Shown here: positions 57,933-64,000 of the stretch, in pieces
How the letters are laid out: every line of letters starts with the position of its first letter
Numbering within the stretch: position 1 is the stretch's first letter
Origin: Calidifontimicrobium sp964618555
GTDB taxonomy: Bacteria > Pseudomonadota > Gammaproteobacteria > Burkholderiales > Burkholderiaceae_C
NCBI GenBank assembly: GCA_964618555.1
Contig: CAZUBF010000001.1
Coordinates: 77,788 to 141,787, forward strand
Length of the DNA: 64,000 nt
Reading direction: 5' to 3'
Made by a program: the position numbers and the translations under genes
The notes under the pieces: generated by a model
What the model was told of the DNA's origin: nothing
The model's database searches: none
The model's input: only the letters and a program-made list of their open reading frames with translations

Positions 57933-57949
57933 TGTAAGGAAACCTGACA
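57933..57949 (-). promoter_or_regulatory. PEP-CTERM box (PrsR site)
   Basis: On the minus strand TGTCAG-N6-TTACA, 17 bases, differing from the box at 47555-47571 only in one of the fixed bases (A/G). It lies about 95 bases upstream of the -24/-12 promoter, inside the 354-base gap 57705-58058 between the PEP-CTERM gene and pilV. Confidence 0.65.
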
Positions 57950-58058
57950 GGCGGTGGGGTGACGCCGCCGGCCGCGGTCGGGTCGCCGGGGGAACCCGGT
58001 GACGTACCGCCGTGCCGCGCGGGGCGCGACCCGCGAGTGGGTCGTCGATGCAGGCCGG

Positions 58059-59285
58059 CTACGGGGCCGGCGGCTGGTGATGCCAGGTCGTGCCGTCGAC
58101 GTACGCCGTCGACGCGTCGTCGTCGGGGCAGTCGAACGGCGTGCTGCCGTCGCCGGCGCGGATGACGAGGAAGTTCTGGTTCAGCAGCGGCGCGTCGACG
58201 CCGCGTTTCGAGGCGTCGGGCGGCGGGGCGCCGTAGTCGCGCGGGTGGTCCTGGTTGCGCATCGGCGGCGCGCCGGTGCCGACGGCACGGTGGTCGCGGT
58301 ACGGGGTGTAGCGGCACACGCGGTAGCGGTCGGGGTCGCTGTCGGCCAGGTCGGCGGCGAGGTCCAGGCCGTTGATGACCGACCGACCGGCCCAGCGCGG
58401 CGGGGTGTCGGCCGGGTCGACCGGCACGGCGCAGAAGTAGCGCACGTCGGACGCGCCCAGCTGCTGGCGGCAGGCCACGGTCGAAGCCGACGGGTACGTG
58501 CGCTGCACCGCCACCTGCACCGGCAGCGCCGGGCTGGGCGGCACCTCGGCGTCGGCAGCGGCGGGCTGGGTCGGCCCGGTGGCGAAGCGCACGTAGCCGC
58601 GCAGCAGGAACGCCGCGACGGCCGTGCAGTCGGTCGTGGTGGCGCAGATCTGCGTGATCACGCCGGTGGCGTCGTCGAACACCCACGACACGGTGCCGCC
58701 GTCGGGCTGGGGCGGGTGGAAGCGGCTGGTGGCGCCTTCGTCGACCGCTTCGAGCGGGATCGCCGGGTGCCGGCCGGCGGGCCCGCCGATCGGCGCGCCG
58801 GTGGGCGCCAGCCGCAGCGTGCCGGCCAGTTCGGGCGGCACCGCGGTGATCGTCGTGCTCAGCCGCACCGACTGCGGCTCGGTGCCGTCGCGTCCCAGCC
58901 AGTCCACGTCGACCACCAGCGTCTTCATGCGCGGCGCGGCCGGGGCCGACGCGGCGTCGGCGGCGGCGTCGACGACGGTGCGCGTCAGCGTGAACGCGGT
59001 GTTGGCGTCGGCGCCGTCGGCCGTCTCGGGAGGCAGGCTGTCGATGTCGGTGTAGTCGACTTCGTCGGCGACTTCGCCGGTGGCCACGTAGGCACGCCAC
59101 TGCTCGACGGCCTCCTGCGCGATGCGCACCGCCTCGCTGCGCTGCCTGGCGACGTCGCCGGTCTGGCGCAGCGTGCTCTGCAGGCCGACGTAGGCGATCA
59201 TGCCGAAGGTCATCACCGCCAGCGCGACCAGCGCCTCGATCAGCGAGACGCCGCGCGCGGCGCGCCGGCGGTGCGCGGCGGGCAT
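58059..59285 (-). CDS. pilV: Type IV minor pilin PilV-like
   Basis: 408 residues from the ATG at 59285, which shares one base with the pilX stop (TGATG). The prepilin peptidase site and hydrophobic helix are RG|VSLIEALVALAVMTFGMIA near residue 13, with the +5 Glu. The body (about 380 residues) is much longer than a typical PilV and has Cys residues in pairs (VACRQQLG, RYFCAVP, DCTA). It is the last gene of the minor-pilin operon, which needs PilD to mature. Confidence 0.82.
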   Translation of the reverse strand: MPAAHRRRAARGVSLIEALVALAVMTFGMIAYVGLQSTLRQTGDVARQRSEAVRIAQEAVEQWRAYVATGEVADEVDYTDIDSLPPETADGADANTAFTLTRTVVDAAADAASAPAAPRMKTLVVDVDWLGRDGTEPQSVRLSTTITAVPPELAGTLRLAPTGAPIGGPAGRHPAIPLEAVDEGATSRFHPPQPDGGTVSWVFDDATGVITQICATTTDCTAVAAFLLRGYVRFATGPTQPAAADAEVPPSPALPVQVAVQRTYPSASTVACRQQLGASDVRYFCAVPVDPADTPPRWAGRSVINGLDLAADLADSDPDRYRVCRYTPYRDHRAVGTGAPPMRNQDHPRDYGAPPPDASKRGVDAPLLNQNFLVIRAGDGSTPFDCPDDDASTAYVDGTTWHHQPPAP

Positions 59286-60709
59286 CAGAAGTCCCTCCAA
59301 CTGCCCGGCACGCGCACGAACGACCCGTGCGTCCTGCGCAGGCGCTCGAGCGTCGGGGCGTCGTGCTCGACGGTGAGCGGGCCGGTGCCCGACAGCGTCA
59401 GCGCCGACTCGGCGACGACGGCGCCGCGCACCGTGGTGGCCGCGCCGGACCACTGCGCACCGGTCAGGTAGACGACGCCGTTGACGACCGCGCCGGACTG
59501 GCTGGCCGTCAGGTCGCCGTTGACGACCAGCAGCGCCGGCTCGGCGGCGGTGCCGATCGGCTCGGTGGTGTCGAGGTCGAGGCTGCCGCCGACCCAGACG
59601 ATGCGGCCCGGGTCGAGCCGCACGAGGTCGCGCACGGCGGCGCCGCTGCAGGTGGGGTTGCAGGCCAGTTCCACGCTGGCCGGTTGCTGGCGGTACGTGT
59701 CGCGCGCGGCGCCGAACACGCCGGTGAACATGCGCTCGGGCGTGAGCGAGGCGTCGGACAGGCGCGGGTCGTTCTCGACCACCGAGGCCTCCGGCGGCGT
59801 GCCCGGCGTGGTGGCCAGCAGCAGCGGCGTGCCCTGGAGGGCGGCGTCGCCGGTGAGCACGGTGATGCCGCTGGCGCCGTGCGCGCCGTTGACCGCGCGC
59901 AGCAGGCCGGCGCCGACGTCGAGTTCGCCGCGCACGCTGAGTGCGGCCACCGGCGCCGCGGCGAGCGCGCCCTTCAAGGCGGCCAGCACCGTCACGCGCG
60001 CCTGCGCGTCGCCCGGTGAGGTGGCGTCGGCGCAGATCTGGCCGGGCGCGGCGTCGAGGCGGGTGCAGCCGGTGGCTTCGATACGGACGACACCGGCGGG
60101 GTACGGCGGCTCCACCGGGTTGTCGGGCGCGTCGTACAGGCGCACGCGAAACGCCGGCAACGGGCCGGCGCCGGCGGGCTCGGCCAGCGCAGGGGCGGCG
60201 GCGGTGGGGCAGCTGCAGCGCCAGTCGCTGCCGTCGAACACGCAGGCCGGGCGCAGCGGTTCCTCGGCCACGCCGTCGGCGTCCTTGTCGTACTTCAGCG
60301 CCGTGACCCGGCCGGTGTCGGCGGCGATCTGCAGGTAACGCTGGCGGAACGTGGTGTCGGGAGTCGACGGATCGGTGTGCGGCTGGCACTGCGCGTCGAT
60401 GCGCCCGGCGTTGAGCAGCGTCAGCGCCCACTCGACGCCGGCCTCGGCCGCTTCGAGCGCCTGCGTGGAGCGGTACTGGTTGGCCGACGTGCGCTGCTCG
60501 AAGATGAGGTTGCGGCTGGTGTAGGCGGCCACCAGCGCGACGATCAGCAGCAGCAGCAGCACCACGACGAGCGCCGCGGCGCCGCGCTGGCCGGCGCGGG
60601 GCGCGGCACGCGGCACGGCACGTGGGGCGTTGGGGCGGCGGGGTGGCGTCATGGCGGGGACGGCGGGATTCAGGCGGAGCGGCGTCAGGCGGGGCGTCAG
60701 GCGGGGCAT
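59285..60709 (-). CDS. pilX: PilX-like minor pilin with extended C-terminal domain
   Basis: 474 residues from the ATG at 60709 (a second ATG at 60652 would give a 455-residue form). PilX-type start: RGAAALVVVLLLLLIVALVAAY near residue 43, without the usual +5 Glu, typical of PilX_N. Residues 100-250 match the usual PilX part; the last 220 residues add a beta-rich domain (SVRGELDVGAGLLRAVNGAHG, VVNGDLTASQSGAVVNG) like those in pilus-tip adhesins. It overlaps pilW by 13 bases. Confidence 0.8.
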   Translation of the reverse strand: MPRLTPRLTPLRLNPAVPAMTPPRRPNAPRAVPRAAPRAGQRGAAALVVVLLLLLIVALVAAYTSRNLIFEQRTSANQYRSTQALEAAEAGVEWALTLLNAGRIDAQCQPHTDPSTPDTTFRQRYLQIAADTGRVTALKYDKDADGVAEEPLRPACVFDGSDWRCSCPTAAAPALAEPAGAGPLPAFRVRLYDAPDNPVEPPYPAGVVRIEATGCTRLDAAPGQICADATSPGDAQARVTVLAALKGALAAAPVAALSVRGELDVGAGLLRAVNGAHGASGITVLTGDAALQGTPLLLATTPGTPPEASVVENDPRLSDASLTPERMFTGVFGAARDTYRQQPASVELACNPTCSGAAVRDLVRLDPGRIVWVGGSLDLDTTEPIGTAAEPALLVVNGDLTASQSGAVVNGVVYLTGAQWSGAATTVRGAVVAESALTLSGTGPLTVEHDAPTLERLRRTHGSFVRVPGSWRDF

Positions 60710-61371
60710 TGGCCCTGCACGTCGTCGTTGCGCACGCGCACGACGGTGCGCAGGCTGCGCTGCACGGCGGGGTCCGACACGGCCTGGCCGGTGACGTCGA
60801 CGACGAACTCGCGCACCGTCAGCGTCGGGCAGGCGGGCTCGGCCACGCCGCCGCAGGGGGTGGCGCAGGCCAGCGCCAGCGTCTGGTGGTTCGGCGTGAC
60901 GGCGAACGCGGTGATCCGCAGCGTCTTCGGGTCGGTCAGTTCCTGCCAGCCGGCTTCGCCCATGCGCGTCTTCAGCGTGGCGCCTTCGAGCTTGAAGCCG
61001 AACGGGCCGTCCTCGCCGGAGTTGCGGCGGTAGCGGTAGTCGACCTGCGTCGCGCCCGCCGACGTCGGGCTGACGCCGGCGTAGGGGTTGGGTTGCGGCG
61101 CGGCGTCGGGCGTCCAGACGCCGCGGTCGGCCCCCTGCCAGTGGCTCGCGCGGCGCAGTTCGCGCGTGACGATGTCGGCGGCGGCGCGCAGGTCCTGGTG
61201 CACCTGCGTCTCGAGCAGCAGGCGCCGGTTGTCGGTGAGCTGGGTCGACGCGAGCATCGCCGCCGAGGCCACCACGAGCAGGCCGACGGCGATGCCGACC
61301 ATCAGCTCGACCAGCGAGATGCCGCGCTGCGCCGCGCGGTGCGGCGGCCGGCCGAGGTTCGGGGTCAGCAC
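60697..61371 (-). CDS. pilW: Type IV minor pilin PilW
   Basis: 224 residues from the GTG at 61371, with GGGAG seven bases upstream. Prepilin site RG|ISLVELMVGIAVGLLVVASA near residue 17. The body has the cysteine pairs ACATPCGG and EPACPT and DVTGQAVSDP. PilW helps pilus assembly with PilX/V. It overlaps the preceding fimT-like gene by seven bases. Confidence 0.85.
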   Translation of the reverse strand: MLTPNLGRPPHRAAQRGISLVELMVGIAVGLLVVASAAMLASTQLTDNRRLLLETQVHQDLRAAADIVTRELRRASHWQGADRGVWTPDAAPQPNPYAGVSPTSAGATQVDYRYRRNSGEDGPFGFKLEGATLKTRMGEAGWQELTDPKTLRITAFAVTPNHQTLALACATPCGGVAEPACPTLTVREFVVDVTGQAVSDPAVQRSLRTVVRVRNDDVQGQCPA

Positions 61372-61955
61372 GAGGCGACTCCCATCACGCCGCCGGCGGG
61401 CGTGCACACCGTCGGCCGGCCCGAGCGGCCGACCGTGGTCCTCAGCACTCGGGCGCTGTCGATCGACGCGAGCACCCGCACCTCGCTGAGGCGCACGGCG
61501 ACCAGCCGGTGGTCGATGCGCAGCGCGCCCGTCTCGGCGATGAAGCCGAACGACGCCGGCTGGTTCACCGGCAACGACAGCTGCACCCCGGTGCCCACCG
61601 GCACCTGCACGGTGCGGATCTCGACCGTGTGCTCGTCGGTGCAGCTCGAGCCCGGCGGCTGGGTGCAGTCGCAGGTGAGCTCCCAGTCGGCGTTCGTGAT
61701 CATGTAGATCGTGTAGCAGGACATGCTCGCGTCGTCGGCGAGCGTCTTGAAGTGGATGTAGACGTCGCCGTTGCGGCTGGCGGCCTCGCTGCGCGCGAAC
61801 TGCAGGTCGGTGACCAGCTGCGAGTTCACCGACTTGAGCCGCTGCACCCGCATGTAGTCGTAGAACGACGGCGCCGCCAGCGTCAGCAGGACGGCGACGA
61901 CCGCGATCGCGATCATCAGCTCGACCAGCGTGAAGCCGCGCTGTCGCATGGTCAT
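61365..61955 (-). CDS. GspH/FimT-family minor pseudopilin (FimU-like)
   Basis: 196 residues. The ATG at 61955 overlaps the stop of the pilE-like gene (ATGA), a reason to choose it over the ATG at 61949. Prepilin site RG|FTLVELMIAIAVVAVLLTLA. GspH/FimT features: LVTDLQFARSEAASRNGDVYI, and several Cys (SMSCYTIY, LTCDCTQ, SSCTDEH). It should initiate or cap the pilus. Confidence 0.88.
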   Translation of the reverse strand: MTMRQRGFTLVELMIAIAVVAVLLTLAAPSFYDYMRVQRLKSVNSQLVTDLQFARSEAASRNGDVYIHFKTLADDASMSCYTIYMITNADWELTCDCTQPPGSSCTDEHTVEIRTVQVPVGTGVQLSLPVNQPASFGFIAETGALRIDHRLVAVRLSEVRVLASIDSARVLRTTVGRSGRPTVCTPAGGVMGVASC

Positions 61956-62464
61956 CGGGCCCAGCAGCGGTTCGAGGACGACCAGTCGAATTCGGCGTCG
62001 GCCGCGTCGGCGTCGCCCGCGCCGGCGGACCCGTACGACAGGTTGCCGCCGGCGGCACGGATGCGCAGGCGCTGGCAGTTGCCGTCCTTGGCCTGCGACG
62101 AACCCTCGGCCGGCACGGCGGTGACGGCGTAGCCGGTGGCGGTGGCGTTGCCGACGGACAGCAGGTAGTGGCCCTTCGGGCTGGCTGCCGACAGGCCCAG
62201 CCCGGGCGTGTCGTCGTCGTCGACGGCGTTGGTCAGCGACGCGGCGTAGGCGGCGTGGTTGCCACGCCAGCGTTCCTGCGCCTGCTGCACGGTCGACAGC
62301 GCCTGGAACGCGTCGGAGCGCCGGCTCTTGCGGATGGCGTCCTGGAACGACGGCAGCGCGACGGCGGCCAGCAGCGCGACCACCGCGACGGCGATCATCG
62401 CCTCGATGAGCGTGAAGCCGGCGGTGCCCGTGGCCGCCGGCGCTTGCGTCCCAACGCGTGACAT
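61952..62464 (-). CDS. PilE-like type IV pilin
   Basis: 170 residues. Prepilin site AG|FTLIEAMIAVAVVALLAAVA near residue 16, then ALPSFQDAIRKSRRSDAFQALS, which is the PilE/ComP-type alpha1-C region. The C-terminal half has a Cys pair (GNCQRL and SSNRCWAR) suggesting a D-region disulfide. The position in the minor-pilin operon argues for a minor PilE rather than the major subunit. Confidence 0.85.
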   Translation of the reverse strand: MSRVGTQAPAATGTAGFTLIEAMIAVAVVALLAAVALPSFQDAIRKSRRSDAFQALSTVQQAQERWRGNHAAYAASLTNAVDDDDTPGLGLSAASPKGHYLLSVGNATATGYAVTAVPAEGSSQAKDGNCQRLRIRAAGGNLSYGSAGAGDADAADAEFDWSSSNRCWAR

Positions 62465-62562
62465 AGTTCACCGATTATGGGGGGTGCGACCGACGGCAGG
62501 CGGCTGCCTTCCGTCGGCGCAAACCGACCGTTGGTCGGCGGCGCCGTCGTCGCGGTCGTGCC

Positions 62563-63123
62563 TCAGCACAGGGGGTAGCCCGGCAGCCCCGGCGCCGGGG
62601 TGCACGAGCGGGTGCGCCCCATGACGTTGACGATCTGTCGCAGTTCGGTGCCGTCGGCGATGCGCACCCGCACCGACGCCGTCGGGGTGACGGTGCCGTA
62701 GGTGGGGTCGATGGTCATCGCCTTGACGTTGGCCTTCAACGTCGGCGCGCCGTGGCCGCCCACGTGCACGGCGCGCAGGACCGACCCGGAGCCGCCGCAG
62801 GTCACCGCGCCCTGGGCGCCACAGGTGCAGGCGCCGACGTTGCCGGTGTGCACGACGTAGCAGCTCGCCGCGTCGCCGCCGAAGAAGCCGATGCGCACCG
62901 TCTGGTTGCGCGCCACGGCCAGGCTGCGCGCGTGCTGCACGTCGGTCTCGAACTGCAGCGCGACGCCTTCGAGGTGGCGGCGCTGGCGCGTCTGCTCGAA
63001 CGACGGCAGCGCGGTGCCCAGCAGCACCGCGATCACCGCGAGCACGACGGCGGCCTCGACGCAGGTGACGCCGCGCGGGCGGCGGGCGAGGGCAATGCGA
63101 CGCGGCAGAGTCGGGCGGGTCAT
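62563..63123 (-). CDS. GspH/FimT-family minor pseudopilin (first gene of the operon)
   Basis: 186 residues. Prepilin site RG|VTCVEAAVVLAVIAVLLGTA, with Cys at +3 and Glu at +5. GspH-like core: ALQFETDVQHARSLAVARNQTVRIGFF. Six Cys residues (SCYVVH, ACTCGA, TCGG, SCTPAPG, PLC). It is the first gene of the leftward minor-pilin operon, 98 bases upstream of the pilE-like gene; the ~145-base region upstream to nrdR should contain the promoter. Confidence 0.87.
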   Translation of the reverse strand: MTRPTLPRRIALARRPRGVTCVEAAVVLAVIAVLLGTALPSFEQTRQRRHLEGVALQFETDVQHARSLAVARNQTVRIGFFGGDAASCYVVHTGNVGACTCGAQGAVTCGGSGSVLRAVHVGGHGAPTLKANVKAMTIDPTYGTVTPTASVRVRIADGTELRQIVNVMGRTRSCTPAPGLPGYPLC

Positions 63124-63269
63124 CGCGGGCTCCCGTGGGCGGTGGCGGATGACCTCAATGTAGGCAGCCGTCCTGCGGGCCGCGCCCCGCGACGGAGGGT
63201 GTCGGCGGGGGGAAGACGGGGGACACCGCTGCGGGTCCCCCGGGCGGGGGACGGCCGCCGTGACGCGGC

Positions 63270-63713
63270 TCAGATGTCGCGGATCAGCTGCCTGAACTCG
63301 TCGACGTCCTCGAAGCTGCGGTAGACGCTGGCGAAGCGCACGTAGGCGACCTTGTCGATGCGCTTGAGTTCGCGCATCACCAGTTCGCCCAGCCGGCTCG
63401 ACGCCACTTCGCGCGCGCCGCTGGCGAGCAGCTTGTCCTGGATGCGCTCGAGCGCGTGGTCGACCTGCTCGGTGCTCACCGGGCGCTTGCGCAGCGACAG
63501 CTGCATCGACGCGCGCAGCTTCTCGGGGTCGAACTCGACGCGCGAGCCGTCCTTCTTGACCACTGCGGGCAGCGCGATCTCGGGGCGCTCGTAGGTGGTG
63601 AACCGCTTGTCGCAGTGCAGGCAGCGCCGCCGCCGGCGGATCACCCCGCCTTCGTCGGAGTCCCGGGTCTCGACGACCTGGGTCTCGTCGTGGCCGCAGA
63701 AGGGGCAGCGCAT
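63270..63713 (-). CDS. nrdR: Transcriptional repressor NrdR
   Basis: 147 residues. The zinc ribbon at the start (RCPFCGHDET and RCLHCDKRFTTYE) has four Cys, followed by the ATP-cone (PAVVKKDGSRVEFDPEKL and ASMQLSLRKRPV). It represses ribonucleotide reductase genes when ATP/dATP is bound. It lies next to glyA as in most betaproteobacteria (93-base gap). Confidence 0.97.
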   Translation of the reverse strand: MRCPFCGHDETQVVETRDSDEGGVIRRRRRCLHCDKRFTTYERPEIALPAVVKKDGSRVEFDPEKLRASMQLSLRKRPVSTEQVDHALERIQDKLLASGAREVASSRLGELVMRELKRIDKVAYVRFASVYRSFEDVDEFRQLIRDI

Positions 63714-63806
63714 GGGGCCCTCAGTGCCGGACGCTGCCGGGTCGCCCCGAGGCGGCCGGCAGCCCCCACGGGGCGCAGCGCCGCGACGCAGCCGCGGGCG
63801 CGGGGG

Positions 63807-64000
63807 TCATCGGTACACCGGGAACTCGCGCGTCAGCGCCGCCACCTTGGCGCGCACCGCGGCGACGTTCGCCTCGTCGTGGGGCCGGTCGAGCACGTCG
63901 GCGATCAGGTGCGCGGTGCGGCGCGCCTGCTCCTCGCGGAAGCCTCGCGTGGTCATCGCCGGCGTGCCCAGGCGGATGCCGCTGGTGACCATCGGCTTCT
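63807..64000 (-). CDS. glyA: Serine hydroxymethyltransferase (C-terminal part only)
   Basis: The window holds the last 64 codons. KPMVTSGIRLGTPAMTTRG and REEQARRTAHLIADVLD near the C-terminus are the GlyA tail with its Arg that binds the substrate carboxylate (GIRLG). The frame runs off the right edge. GlyA makes glycine and methylene-THF from serine. Confidence 0.95.
   Translation of the reverse strand, partial: KPMVTSGIRLGTPAMTTRGFREEQARRTAHLIADVLDRPHDEANVAAVRAKVAALTREFPVYR

Overview
The window is a high-GC chromosomal segment of a Gram-negative bacterium, most likely a betaproteobacterium of the order Burkholderiales (Rubrivivax/Leptothrix/Methylibium-like). This rests on the nusB-ribH-ribB-ribE-ribD-nrdR-glyA neighbourhood, the PrsK/PrsR/PrsT exopolysaccharide system with PEP-CTERM proteins, and a minor-pilin operon. 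I see no tRNA, rRNA, CRISPR array or complete insertion sequence.

Layout. (1) 1-11701: leftward exopolysaccharide (EPS) operon with a TolB-like propeller protein (cut by the window edge), a GT2 glycosyltransferase, an asparagine-synthetase-like protein, an exostosin-like GT, a sulfotransferase, a methyltransferase, a GT4 glycosyltransferase, an AT3-SGNH acyltransferase and a second asparagine-synthetase-like protein. (2) 11837-22472: a secreted metzincin, an MNT/HEPN pair, a parallel beta-helix protein, a VanZ-VanZ-heparinase II/III fusion, a membrane-anchored propeller protein, and a Wzz-type copolymerase whose cytosolic tail looks like a dead tyrosine recombinase. (3) 22520-27884: rlhA, a membrane alpha/beta hydrolase and cysQ. 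(4) 27915-33555: an IS630-transposase-like domain fused in frame to CysD, then CysN-CysC and an SLC13-type permease, i.e. sulfate uptake and PAPS synthesis. (5) 33643-37087: rfbBDAC for dTDP-L-rhamnose. (6) 37437-47274: GNAT-PilZ protein, prsT, prsR, prsK, a decayed hicBA pair and a frameshifted EPS-initiating sugar transferase. (7) 47275-51918: two PEP-CTERM genes with sigma-54 promoters and a subtilase behind a cyclic-di-GMP-I riboswitch. (8) 52225-56743: nusB and riboflavin genes with a MazF. (9) 56895-57704: a third PEP-CTERM gene. (10) 58059-63123: type IV minor pilins. (11) nrdR and the 3' end of glyA.

How the genes fit together. The sulfotransferase needs PAPS. The SLC13 permease, CysD and CysNC would supply it and CysQ would remove the PAP by-product, so a sulfated, rhamnose-containing, acylated polysaccharide is a reasonable inference. 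PrsK/PrsR form a two-component system with a sigma-54 activator. All three PEP-CTERM genes have a GG-N10-GC (-24/-12) promoter, and two have a well-matched upstream 17-base box, so they are probably PrsR targets. Cyclic-di-GMP appears twice, in the riboswitch and in the PilZ domain, which fits a biofilm/EPS locus. No flippase, polymerase, exosortase or outer-membrane exporter lies in the window; these must be elsewhere.

Gene-free gaps above about 300 bases: 37088-37436 holds a nested inverted repeat; 47275-47737 holds a PEP-CTERM box and sigma-54 promoter; 48539-48846 holds a terminator, a degenerate box and a sigma-54 promoter; 51676-52224 holds the riboswitch; 57705-58058 holds a sigma-54 promoter and PEP-CTERM box. 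I see nothing else in them.
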